A DNA stretch of 64,000 bases from Iris pallida (taxonomy: Eukaryota; Streptophyta; Magnoliopsida; Asparagales; Iridaceae): assembly GCA_029216955.1 (NCBI GenBank), contig JANAVB010006999.1, forward strand, positions 1,759,431 through 1,823,430, in the 5' to 3' direction. Under the pieces are notes generated by a model. That model did no database searches. It was not told the DNA's origin and was given only the letters and a program-made list of their open reading frames with translations. This document shows positions 31,535 to 42,336 of this stretch, in pieces. A program made the translations under genes and the position numbers. The first letter of the stretch is position 1. Each line of letters opens with the position of its first letter.

Positions 31535-32655
31535 CTGGAGTAGGTGTGGTACGCTCCAAGTACGTGTCATAATCCCCATCCCAGTCTTCATCATCAAGAT
31601 CGAGAGCTGGTTCATCCAATGGGATATGCTCTGGAGCGACGCCTTCAACCATTTGTGCCTTTTGTGGCAGAGTTAAGTGAAGTGCAGTGCTGAGACGTCT
31701 TGGAGATAAGACTACTGTAGGTATTCCTGGTTGAGCTGCTGAAGATCCTTCTCCACGGTGAATTGAAGAAGATCCTACATGTTGTGGCTCATTCGCCTGA
31801 GCATCACTCTCCGGAGTAGAGGCTCTCGATCTGGAAGGTCTTTTTGTGGTAGCCGTCTTCTTCTTCTTCTCCGGAGTTTTCTCTGGAAGTGTGACGGCGG
31901 CACTTTGTTTCCTTTTTCGGTTCTTGCCAATGATGATAGATTCTGTAATTTTCTCATAAATTCCCGTAGGGATAACTTCCAGATATGGATCTGGAACGAC
32001 AGTATCGTCAGGGATGTCTGATGGCACCCTGACCGGTTCTTCAATATTTCCCTCCTTGGGCCATCTCAGACTACCTCTCATGTTGTAGCCATGGGCGAAG
32101 GAACGAATTGAAGCGTAAAAGTGAGCATACATATGAAGTATACGTAGCTCTGTAGTGCTGGTAGCGATTGAGACTCTAAATTTGGCTCCAGTACGAGCAG
32201 TACTAAAATATCTCCAACCCCTTGCACCATCAAGCAGTTTCCCATAGTGACAGAAACTGGTAGAGGGGTTACCAACATGAAGTTGGTCGTACCCGAATTG
32301 GCGAGCGAACCTACTGGGTAGATATGGTTCAAATGCACAATTATCTTCATTTATGTACATCAGGTGAGAGGGTCTGATGCACTGAAGCCATCTGAAGACT
32401 GACAGAGGTAATAAAGCTCTTCTTTCGACTTCATCTTCAAATTGAATGCCGAAGCAGTCGGCTGGAACTTGTGGCCGGGTACAGAAAAAGTTCCAACCAT
32501 AAGAATAGTTCAAAACTGCCCGAGTATCTGCCACCGTCGTGGCAGTCCATGTAGCTTTGCTGAATTTTTGGAGGAAGACCTCCGCTTCATCACCTGGGCC
32601 TGGTGGCAACAGATTACAGTTGTGGTGCAATAACCAGCCCATCAAATAAGTATAG
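31535..32655 (-). pseudogene. Middle exon of the long antisense gene, left of the Sirevirus
   Basis: Minus-strand coding of about 370 codons that enters the Sirevirus insertion at 32655. Reading resumes in the same frame at 42337 once the insert and one TATAG copy are discounted. The segment includes aromatic-rich sequence (GWNFFCTRPQVPADCFG, RGWRYFSTARTGAKFRV) and a basic, nuclear-localisation-like cluster (KKKKTATTKRPSRSR). It belongs to the plant-mobile-domain-like ORFs carried by some Tat/Athila elements; this assignment is by general resemblance, not a search. Confidence 0.6.
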
Positions 32656-33602
32656 TGTTGACACAAAGTCACAGTCAACCAAATATTGACTACATTGACT
32701 AAATAATATCTGTATTAATTCAATACGACACACGACGTCTGCATAACAGTTCAAGACAGATGACAGCTCAGTCTCCGGCTCTCAGTGTGTTTTCGAGTCT
32801 GTATTTTATATTTTCATTGAGTCTAGACTTGTGTACTCTGAGTCTTGCTGAGCTCTTGACACTTAGTCTACAACCTACCCAAACTCCCAAGCTCCACTGG
32901 ACCAAACACTGCCCAAAAATCCCCTTAGAACCACTCTGTGCTCTGGAGACAGAGTTCGGGCCGAACTCTGCCTCCACACAGAGTTCGGGCCGAACTCTGT
33001 CCCCTAGAAATCAGGAACCCTAATTTTAGGGTTAGCTGGTTGCTAGTTGTCCAACGACCAAATTTTTGAATTTTCCTACCCGAATTCTGGCCGAATTCTG
33101 CCTATAAAAACTCTATAAATAGGGCATGAATTCTCTCATTCCAATCCATCCAATCTTCTTTTTTCTTCTCTCTTATAAGCTCAAGTAAGCCATACCCTTC
33201 CCATCTACTAGCCACAAGCCTCCTAAGTGTCGAGTGCTCAGCATCTCTCAGTTAGGATTCTTGTGCAAGAGTCGAAGAAGTCGCTTGGACAATTCCAAGC
33301 AAATCGCCACTGCGATCATCTATTAGAAGTTGACGTGCTCTTCTGAAGAAAAGGCACGGGTTGTAAACTACTATTTCACAAATAGTGGATTTAATCCTGA
33401 GCTAGAGTTCTCAGGCCTGGACTAGTCCTCCACGAGGGAAACCAGGTTAAAATTGCTGTGTTTGCGTATGCTCTTTTGCTCTTCATTTATTTTCCGCACT
33501 TTACTCTGATTATTTATTTTTGGTGAAAGAGTTATTTTTAATTGGCTATTTTTCTATATAAACTCTATTCACCCCCCTCTAGAGTTGCCAAACTGTTCTT
33601 CA
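32656..33602 (+). repeat. Sirevirus 5' LTR
   Basis: It begins TGTTGACAC and ends GTTCTTCA. Two 21-bp palindromes (32950-32970 and 32979-32999; arms CAGAGTTCGG/CCGAACTCTG around one G) lie about 115-145 bp before the TATA box CTATAAATAG near 33112. The 3' LTR starts TATTGACAC, so its terminal TG is mutated to TA. Confidence 0.95.
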
Positions 33603-33604
33603 AT

Positions 33605-33616
33605 TGGTATCAGAGC
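33605..33616 (+). other. Sirevirus primer binding site (initiator Met-tRNA)
   Basis: TGGTATCAGAGC starts two bases after the LTR end, the standard plant copia primer site. Confidence 0.95.
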
Positions 33617-33657
33617 TCTGTTCTCTTTTTAAGGACTAACATCCTAAGAGCTGATCC

Positions 33658-35775
33658 ATGGCAACCATACAATCCTTGATTTCCAATCATGGTGAAGGTC
33701 AGTCCACTCATAGGCCTCCCCTATTTGATGGGACAAACTACACATATTGGAAAACAAGGATGAGCTTTTATCTTAAGTCTCTAGACTTTGACCTGTGGAC
33801 TGTCGTCACTGACGGTTACAAAAAGCCCGCCAGGATAGTTGTCGATGGTGACCTCATTGAGAAACCACACGACAAATATTCTGTCGAGGAGAAGAAACAG
33901 GCAAGTTTAGATGCTAGGGCTTTTAATGCTTTATTCTGTGCTATAGACAGGAATGAGTTCAACAGGGTCTCTACATGCACCACTGCTCATGAAGTATGGA
34001 GACTTCTAGAAGTGACGCATGAAGGAACCACACAGGTCAAGGAATCTAAAATAAGCCGTCTCACTCAAGAATACGAAGCCTTCAAGATGAAGCCAAGTGA
34101 GACGATCACTCAAATGATCACAAGATTCCTCGACATCATCAATCCTCTATCCTCGCTTGGAAAGCAGTACTCAAACTACGAGAAGATTCGTAAGTTGCTC
34201 AGAGGGCTACCAAAGATTTGGAACCCTAAGGTGACAGCCATCATAGAAGGGAACGATCTCACAACAATATCAATGGAGACCTTGATGGGTAAGCTCATGA
34301 CTCACGAGCTTGACCTCAAGGACTTCGAAGAGCCTGCTCCGAAGACCAGGGAGATCGCACTCAAAGCTCATCGACGAAGGGCTGATCACGATGAGACCGA
34401 AGACGATAACTCGGATGATGAAGACCAAGCTCTCATGGTTCGCAACTTCAGAAAATTCCTTCGCTTCAATCGAAGGAAGAAGGATTCACAAGAAGATGAT
34501 GAAGAAGAGCCAACCTGTTACGGTTGCAAGAAGACTGGACATGTCCGAAAAGACTGCCCATTCTTGAAGAAGAGCAACCGCTATGAGAAGCCATACAAAA
34601 AGAACTCATCAAAGAAATATGCCAACACAGGAATTTGGCATGAAAGTGAAGCGAGTGACTTCGAGGAAGAAAAAGGCTCTCCTCAAGATACAGCAAATGT
34701 GTGCCTAATGGCAACTTCCAACAAGGTATCTAACGAAACTCTAGATGACTTTTTTGATGAACTTGGTGATGCTTTCACTGATTTACTCGATGATCACAAA
34801 AAGGTCATCGGTAAATACAAACATGCTAAGGACAAAATCAAAAGTCTTGAAGATGAGATACAAAGAATTTCCTTACTTCTTGATAATGTTAGAAACACGA
34901 CACCCACAAATAACCCTGATGAAGTATCCAAGCTTAAATTAAGCTTACATGATGCTGAAGCACGTATTGAGCAACAAACTCAAGAAATCACTACACTCAA
35001 CACGTTGCTTGCTGAAGAAAAGAGTAGACACAAGATTTCCATGACTAAGATATATGGCTTAAATATTAAGGTTGATGAACTGCAAGCTGTTTCTAAAAGA
35101 TTAGAAACCAAATTGGGTAAACAGGTTGTTCAACCTCAAACCCAATCACATGGGCACAACACCACTCATGCTAGTCAACCACGTCATTCTCATGCAGCAC
35201 ATAACCATGCATTTATATACACAAACTTTCACAAACCACGTGCACGTAAGAATAATTCTCACTCAGTACACAATCATCATGCACAAAGACACAATCAACA
35301 TCACTCCACACATAGGAATCATCATGCCATGCCATATAGACAAGATCATCATGCAATGCCATATAGACAAGATCATCATATGCCATAGAGACAGAATCAT
35401 CATGCCATGCCATATAGACAATATCAGCATGTCACACATCATAGTCAATACCATCATGATATGCCTCATAGACACCATCACCATGCCACTCATTCTATGC
35501 ATAATCATCATCACCATGCTAACTCTTCACATCATGACCATCCTCATCCTGTTGCTTATAGATATTATTCTCATGCTCCTAGTATAAATAAGAATACTAT
35601 CTGTACTTACTGTGGATTACATGGACATATCTCACCACAGTGCAAATTTAGAAGACTTGTAGATAAAAAGATATATACTTGGTTTCCAAAGACTAACTTT
35701 TCAGGACCCTCAAGAACTCGGGTACCAAAGGTCATATCTACTCTTGATGTAGGTGGACCTTCCCTCTTCAACTGA
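33658..35775 (+). pseudogene. Sirevirus Gag, extended, with one in-frame TAG
   Basis: 706-codon frame from ATG 33658. A UBN2-type Gag domain (about residues 60-240) is followed by a CX2CX4HX4C zinc knuckle (CYGCKKTGHVRKDC, about 287) and a coiled coil (about 365-490). Next comes a strikingly His-rich region of about 140 residues (500-640) with a repeated HHAMPYRQD unit, then a second knuckle (CTYCGLHGHISPQC, about 649). TAG at 35386 interrupts the His-rich repeat where other units have a Tyr codon, so it is probably a mutation; the frame is otherwise the same on both sides. The long Gag with coiled coil is typical of Sireviruses. Confidence 0.85.
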
Positions 35776-38700
35776 AAGTAAGTGGATTCTCGATAGTGGA
35801 TGCTCGCGACATATGACGGAAGACGCAAATCTTTTTGCATCACTATCGATGAAGAGAGAAGGATATGTATCCTTCGGTAACAATCTCAAAGGGCACATAA
35901 TAGGTAATGGTATCATTGGTCATCCTTCTTCTCCTGTAATAAAGGATGTCTGCCTAGTGACCGAGTTAAAGCATAACCTGCTCAGCATTAGTCATCTTGC
36001 TGATCATGGATATGATATTAACTTTGGACAAAACAGTTGCTACATCTATGATAGGTCAATAGGAGACATTGTTTTTGAAGGGAAAAGAGAGGACAACATC
36101 TATATTTTCTATCTTTCTGTAAATACTAACAATGCAGGTAGATGTCTATATGCCCATAAAGACGAACGACTACTTTGGTACCAGCGTCTTGGTCACGCCA
36201 ACATGGATGCTATATCCAGGCTTTCTACCAAGAAGCTAGTGAGAGGATTGCCTGACATTACATTCAAAAAGGATACGGTATGTACCGAATGTGAACTAAA
36301 CAAGGCAACTAAATCCTCATTTCATTCCATCATCTCTGTAAGTACTACTAGACCCTTGCAACTACTTCATATGGATTTATTTGGTCCTAGTAGAATAGCT
36401 AGCCTTGGTGGCAAACTTTATGCATTTGTTATTGTTGATGATTTTTTGAGATTCACTTGGGTTTTCTTTCTCGCTAATAAGAGCGATGCTATCTCTGTTT
36501 TCAAAGTTTTTGTAAAGAAAGTTCAAAACGAAAAAGGCTACATGATTACTCGAATCCGAAGTGATCATGGAGGCGAATTCGTAAATTATAATTTTAAAAA
36601 TTTTTGTAATGCAAATGGTTTTGATCATGAATTTTCTTGTCCTAGAACTCCTCAACAAAATGGTGTTATGGAGCGGAAGAATAGAACTCTCGGCGATATG
36701 GCCAGAGTCATGTTGAATAAATTTTTACTTCCGAAATACTTTTGGGCAGAAGCTGTCAGTACAGCATGCCACATTTTGAATAGGGTGCTAATTCGTTCCA
36801 TTACGAAGAAAACACCCTATGAGCTTTGGTTTGGGAGAACCCCCAATATTTCTTATTTTAAAGTTTTTGGTTGTAGATGTTTTATCCTTAACACCAAAGA
36901 CAACTTAGGCAAATTTGATGCCAAAGCTGACGATGGTATCTTTCTTGGTTATGTCGCCAAGAGTAAGGGATATAGAGTTTTTAATAAACGCTCACTTATT
37001 GTGGAAGAGTCAACAAATGCGACTTTTGATGAAGACAACAGTGCAGTAAGTACTCTTGATGATGACGTTGAGCCATCAACTTCTACTCCAATGAATACTT
37101 CGACCGAAACTAATTCTCTGGAGGGTTTGCCTAAGAAATTCTCTTTCAAACCTTCTCATCCAGAAAATTTAGTTATAGGAGAAGTTTCACGTGGAGTAAC
37201 TACTAGATCATCACTAAGAGACTCCGTTGCTAGCACTGCCTTCATTTCACAAGTAGAGCCTAAAAACATTTCTGAAGCTTTTAATGATGAATTTTAGATT
37301 TCTGCTATGCAAGAAGAACTCAACCAATTCGAGAGAAGCCAAGTATGGGAACTCGTTCCTAGACCGGTTAATCACTCGATAATTGGTACTAAATGGGTTT
37401 TTAGAAACAAAGTAAATGAAGATGGTTCAGTCACACGTAACAAAGCTCGTCTAGTAGCTCAAGGATACAACCAAGAGGAAGGTATCGACTACGATGAGAC
37501 GTATGCTCCTGTTGCTAGACTAGAATCCATTCGGATGCTTTGTGCTTTTGCTAATTTTCAAAACTTTAAATTATTTCAAATGGATGTGAAAAGTGCTTTC
37601 TTGAATGGTTTTATTAAGGAGAAAGTTTATGTGAAACAACCTCCTGGCTTTGAAAATCACAAATTTCCCGACCACGTGTTCAAGCTAAAGAAAGCGCTTT
37701 ATGGCCTCAAACAAGCCCCCAGAGCTTGGTATGAAAGGCTAAGTAGCTTCTTACTTGAGAAAGGTTTTTCAAAAGAGAAAATTGACACTACACTGTTTAT
37801 AAAATCTTTTAAAGACACTATTCTGTTGATTCAAATTTATGTTGATGATATCATTTTTGGTTCTACTGATGAAACCCTCTGTCAAAAATTTGCCAAATGT
37901 ATGTAGACAGAATTTGAGATGAGCATGATGGGAGAGCTTAACTACTTTCTTGGTCTGCAAGTGAAACAAATGGCTAATGGAACTTTCATCTGCCAATCGA
38001 AGTATACCAAGGACATGCTGAAGAAGTTCGATCTTGACAACGTCAAACCAATCAGCACACCAATGACTACTTCAACCAAACTCGAACCAGATGAGAGCGG
38101 CAAACCCGTTGATCAACGTAAGTATCGAGGTATGATAGGCAGCTTACTCTATTTAACTGCTAGTCGTCCCGATATCATGTTCAGTATTTGCCTATGTGCT
38201 AGATATCAAGCTAATCCTAAGGAATCACACATGACCGCGGTTAAGCGTATCTTTCGATACCTTAAGGGTACGGTTACAGTGGGCCTATGGTATCCCAAGT
38301 CAACATCATTTGATCTTATTGGTTATTCCGATGTTGATTTCGCTGGATGCAAGGTCGACCGTAAAAGTACGAGCGGCACGTGTCATTTATTAGAAAAAGC
38401 TTTAGTCTCCTGGTTTAGCAAAAAGCAGAACTCTGTCGCACTATCCACAACAGAAGCTGAATACATAGCAGCTGGGCGTTGTTGTACACAAATTCTGTGG
38501 ATGAAGCAAACCCTTGAAGACTATAAGTTATCTTTTATGCATATTCTTATATTCTGTGACAATACAAGTGCCATTAATTTGACTAAGAACCCTGTCTGCC
38601 ACTCACGCACTAAACACATTGAGATCAGACACCACTTTTTGCGTGATCATCAGCAAAATGGCACGATTAACTTAGAATTTATCGACACTGATCATCAGCT

Positions 38701-38791
38701 AGCAGATTTCTTTATTAAGCCATTATCCGAAGAGCGCTTCAATTTCCTATGTCGTGAACTCGGAATTTTGGATGAAGCAGTTATAAGTTGA
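35753..38791 (+). pseudogene. Sirevirus Pol: protease-integrase-RT-RNaseH, two TAG stops
   Basis: Overlaps the end of gag by 23 bp in a different frame, so Pol would need a frameshift or the copy carries an indel. The protease has WILDSGCSRHM. Integrase has a zinc-binding segment (HANMDA to CTECELNK) and a D,D,E core (MDLFGP, RSDHGGEF, MERKNR; about 36370-36680). RT spans about 37380-38200 with YVDDIIFG near 37840; RNase H has LSTTEAEY and ADFF near 38450-38720. TAG at 37295 is at a likely Trp position before AMQEELNQF, and TAG at 37904 is at a likely Gln position before TEFEMSMMGEL. Both fit single transitions. Confidence 0.92.
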
Positions 38792-39549
38792 GACTCGCCT
38801 ACGTAAATATCGAGTATATTTTGATTCTTTTACGACAAATTTGGTATGGGTACAAGCCGAAAGGGTCCTTCTGACAACAAGGCGTAAAAGCCTAAGCGAC
38901 ACGGTGCACTAGTCCTCAGGACTACCGCTAGCTGGGATCCGGCCCCTGCAGCTAACCCATGGCAAATTTGAAATATTGAATTACAATATATTTCCTTGTT
39001 TATTATATGGTTTGTTTCGACTTAATACTGTCTAATTACTACTTTCTAAAGTTCATTCTGACTTTTGAGTACCTCTCTATGTACTTCATTGATTTCATCA
39101 AACTTTTATCCTCAACCATCACTTTTCTTCAACACTTAACCAATTTTTTTATCTTTTCAGCCTGTTTTCTGTTCTGGACCACTAATCCAGAACTCGGGCC
39201 GAACTCTGCCCCCAACAGAGTTCGGGCCGAGTTCGGTCCAATTGTTCCAGCGTCGGGATCTGGCTCTGCCGTTGGATCATTTTAGATCCAATGGTCAATA
39301 TAGCTTCCGACCAAAGAAAACCCTCTCTTATATTTCGGGTTTTCTTCTCTCTCCTTCACTATTGCCTCCTTCCTCACCTCTCCAAACTCTTTCCTTCAAA
39401 CCCTAACCCTAGTTTTTGATCTAGAGTGCTCCATTACTCCTCAAAATCAAGGGAAAGGAGTTTTTCAACATCCTCTTCCACTGTTTGGTATTATTTTCAG
39501 GTATAACTCTCTCTTTCTATCATTTTCAAGTTCTCCTATTTCTTTACAA
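38792..39549 (+). promoter_or_regulatory. Region before the env-position ORF: palindromes, TATA-like box, splice acceptor
   Basis: Two imperfect copies of the LTR palindrome (CTCGGGCCGAACTCTG-type, 39188-39208; and 39215-39235) lie about 100 bp before a TATA-like CTTATATTTC (39327-39336). An acceptor-like TTATTTTCAG ends at 39500, 50 bp before the ORF ATG. This order mimics the LTR promoter, so a separate or spliced transcript for the next ORF is plausible but inferred. Confidence 0.5.
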
Positions 39550-40680
39550 ATGGCATCTTGCTTGTCCAAACGAGGGAGAAGTACTCGACATGAGGGAGCT
39601 TCCTCTTCGGTTCCTCCTCCTCTGATTGAACAAGTTGTTGAACAACACCCCATTCATCCGTTGTTCAATCCTCCGCGTCCCGATGACCCTAATACATACG
39701 ACGACCGTCTATTTGTGTCGCTAGACGCCTCTAATGAATGGTTTAGCGATTTTAGGACTCGTCCGGTGTTTGGGGGCCATCCCATCAATTTCATAATATT
39801 TTCTCAATATGAATCTTTATTTCGTGATCTTTGTTTGGATGAACTAGTTGCTTCCAACTTTGTCATTTACCGTAGCGCAATCCAAATATTCTACTATAAT
39901 CTGACTTACGATGCAACCCACATCTATTCCCGGGTTGCTGGCATTAACATTGCCTTCAATGATTCTGAGTTGGAAGACTTTCTTGCTCTCCCGGATCTTG
40001 ATGTGTGGGACAAGCTTGTGGAAGCACGTCAACTTCAATTTGTTGGCGATACTTCCCTTGAAGGATTCAAGGAGGATTTATGTGCTCCTAACGTAAGTCC
40101 TCGCAAGCTAAAGGCCAAGCATCTTACCCCCTACTTTTATGAACTTCATCGCATCGTGTTCAATACTATCTTACCAAAAGCTGGTTCAACTGATGAAGTT
40201 ACCTACTTTGAGATCTCTGCTTTATATCACCTTCATTTTCGTATCCCCTTCAATCTTCCTAGGACAATGATGGACTGGATGATAAATTGTAGGAAGAAAC
40301 CAAGAGCTTTGGTTTATCCTTTATACCTTCCTATGGTTTTTTGTGCATTCATCATTCCTATTCATGACTGTCCGTTCTTGCCTGCTCCTGCTTTCCTGTC
40401 CAAGGCACGACGTACTCAAGCAGTCGTCGCCTCTCCTGAGGCTTCTGAGCATTCTGATGATGAGGAGCCAGACGCCCCTCCACTCGGTCAGGATGCACCT
40501 CCTCCACCTGCCACTCTTGACTCCATCCAGACCATGCTCCGAGATCGTTTCGACTTAGAGGACGATCGGTGGGCTCAGATGGACTACCGCACTATCCTGC
40601 AGATGAGTGCACTCAGCAACTCGCTGCATGATATTCGGTACTCTATGTCCCATCATCCTACTATGCCCATTCCCATGTAG
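39550..40680 (+). CDS. Sirevirus env-position ORF with plant-transposon-type domain
   Basis: 376 residues from ATG 39550, intact. It sits between RNase H and the 3' LTR, where many Sireviruses carry an env-like ORF. No signal peptide or transmembrane segment is apparent, so an envelope role is not supported by sequence. The middle (about residues 60-290, with FRDLCLDELVASNFVIYRSAIQ and LHFRIPFNLPRTMMDWM) resembles the putative plant transposon protein family (Transposase_32-like), recognised by general pattern. The tail is Pro/Asp-rich and probably disordered. It is the only undamaged ORF of this element. Confidence 0.7.
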   Translation: MASCLSKRGRSTRHEGASSSVPPPLIEQVVEQHPIHPLFNPPRPDDPNTYDDRLFVSLDASNEWFSDFRTRPVFGGHPINFIIFSQYESLFRDLCLDELVASNFVIYRSAIQIFYYNLTYDATHIYSRVAGINIAFNDSELEDFLALPDLDVWDKLVEARQLQFVGDTSLEGFKEDLCAPNVSPRKLKAKHLTPYFYELHRIVFNTILPKAGSTDEVTYFEISALYHLHFRIPFNLPRTMMDWMINCRKKPRALVYPLYLPMVFCAFIIPIHDCPFLPAPAFLSKARRTQAVVASPEASEHSDDEEPDAPPLGQDAPPPPATLDSIQTMLRDRFDLEDDRWAQMDYRTILQMSALSNSLHDIRYSMSHHPTMPIPM

Positions 40681-41384
40681 CGGGATCCCGATCGTGAGGG
40701 CTATCGCATTGATGATCCGTGGGTCATGCGTTACCTGGATCCGGGTGCTGCTTTTGTGGATCCCAGACGTTCTGACACTCCTGGACCATCTCATGCTCCG
40801 TGATGGAGATTGGCTACTATCTGCTGCTGCTGCTGCTGATGATGACATTAGTTGATGCATTTTCTTTTCTAGTTAGTTAGTTTCAGTTTTATGTACTTGG
40901 ATGCTTTTAAACTCTGGTTGTGTGTTTGACATTTGGTTATGACACTTTATGCTAGTACTTCTTTTGATTATTTCTATACTGTTTCTTCTCTGCTTGGTGT
41001 GGTTGTATTACTATTAATTGTCTACTGCAGTTTTCTTTTATTATTCATTTCTCTGCAGTCTATATTGCTAACTGCCAAAAGGGGGAGAACTATGTATATT
41101 CTGCCTGGATATATATGGCTGGATATACTTGTTTGGTATCAGATCCTATCTTTTCGTATTTCTGTGCTTGTTTGTACTTTTTGGAAGATATTATACAGGT
41201 TTCATGCACTATTTACGGGAGAGCTATTGCTTCTAGCTCAACACCGTTCACTGATTACGGGGGAGCTATTACATTCTAGCTCGGCATCAAGTATGGGGGA
41301 GCTATGTTGCTATAATCAACTGTGTCCAGGTATGAATATTGAATATACATATATTATTTTGTCAATTATCAATATAGGGGAGAT
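40681..41384 (+). other. Sirevirus 3' non-coding region with repeated purine boxes
   Basis: The last box, AGGGGAGAT (41376-41384), abuts the 3' LTR. Similar boxes occur at 41077-41087 (AAAAGGGGGAG), 41215-41229, 41257-41270 and 41293-41306 (GGGGGAGCTAT type). Multiple polypurine tracts are a known Sirevirus feature. Confidence 0.75.
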
Positions 41385-42331
41385 TATTGACACAAAGTCA
41401 CAGTCAACCAAATATTGACTACATTGACTAAATAATATCTGTATTAATTCAATACGACACACGACGTCTGCATAACAGTTCAAGACAGACGACAGCTCAG
41501 TCTCCGGCTCTCAGTGTGTTTTCGAGTCTGTATTTTATATTTTTATTGAGTCTAGACTTGTGTACTCTGAGTCTTGCTGAGCTCTTGATACTTAGTCTAC
41601 AGCCTACCTAAAATCCCAAGCTCCACTGGACCAAACACTGCCCAAAAATCTCCTTAGAACCACTCTGTGCTCTGGAGACAGAGTTCGGGCCGAACTCTGC
41701 CTCCACACAGAGTTCGGGCCGAACTCTGTCCCCTAGAAATCAGGAACCCTAATTTTAGGGTTAGCTGGTTGCTAGTTGTCCAACGGCCAAATTTTTGAAT
41801 TTTCCTACCCGAATTCTAGCCGAATTCTGCCTATAAAAACTCTATAAATAGGGCATGAATTCTCTCATTCCAATCCATCCAATCTTCTTTTCTCTTCTCT
41901 CTTATAAGCTCAAGTAAGCCATACCCTTTCCATCTACTAGCCACAAGCCTCCTAAGTGTCTAGTGCTCAGCATCTCTCAGTTAGGATTCTTGTGCAAGAG
42001 TCGAAGAAGTCGCTTGGACAATTCCAAGCAAATCGCCACTGCGATCATCTGTTAGAAGTTGACGTGCTCTTCTGAAGAAAAGGCACGGGTTGTAAACTAC
42101 TATTTCACAAATAGTGGATTTAATCCTGAGCTAGAGTTCTCAGGCCTGGACTAGTCCTCCACGAGGGAAACCAGGTTAAAATCGCTGTGTTTGCGTATGC
42201 TCTTTTGCTCTTCATTTATTTTTCGCACTTTACTCTGATTATTTATTGTTGGTAAAAGTGTTATTTTTAATTGGCTATTTTTCTATATAAACTCTATTCA
42301 CCCCCCTCTAGAGTTGCCAAACTGTTCTTCA
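41385..42331 (+). repeat. Sirevirus 3' LTR
   Basis: 947 bp, same length as the 5' LTR. It starts TA instead of TG. Palindromes at 41679-41699 and 41708-41728. Followed by TATAG at 42332-42336. Confidence 0.95.
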
Positions 42332-42336
42332 TATAG

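Larger units (their letters stand above)
32656..42331 (+). mobile_element. Sirevirus-type Ty1/copia element nested in Tat-2
   Basis: LTRs of 947 bp each (32656-33602 and 41385-42331) are flanked by a perfect TATAG duplication (32651-32655 and 42332-42336). It has a Met-tRNA primer site, a long Gag with coiled coil and two zinc knuckles, protease-integrase-RT-RNaseH order, an extra ORF in the env position, and several polypurine-like boxes before the 3' LTR. These are established Sirevirus traits. About 19 LTR differences (2.0%) by hand count. Three in-frame TAG stops (35386, 37295, 37904) make this copy defective. Confidence 0.93.

Noticed and set aside
35213..35517. Minus-strand ORFs opposite the His-rich gag region
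   Set aside because: Shadows of the CAT-rich repeat.
39550..40680. True viral envelope gene
   Set aside because: Position fits, but no signal peptide or transmembrane segment is visible.
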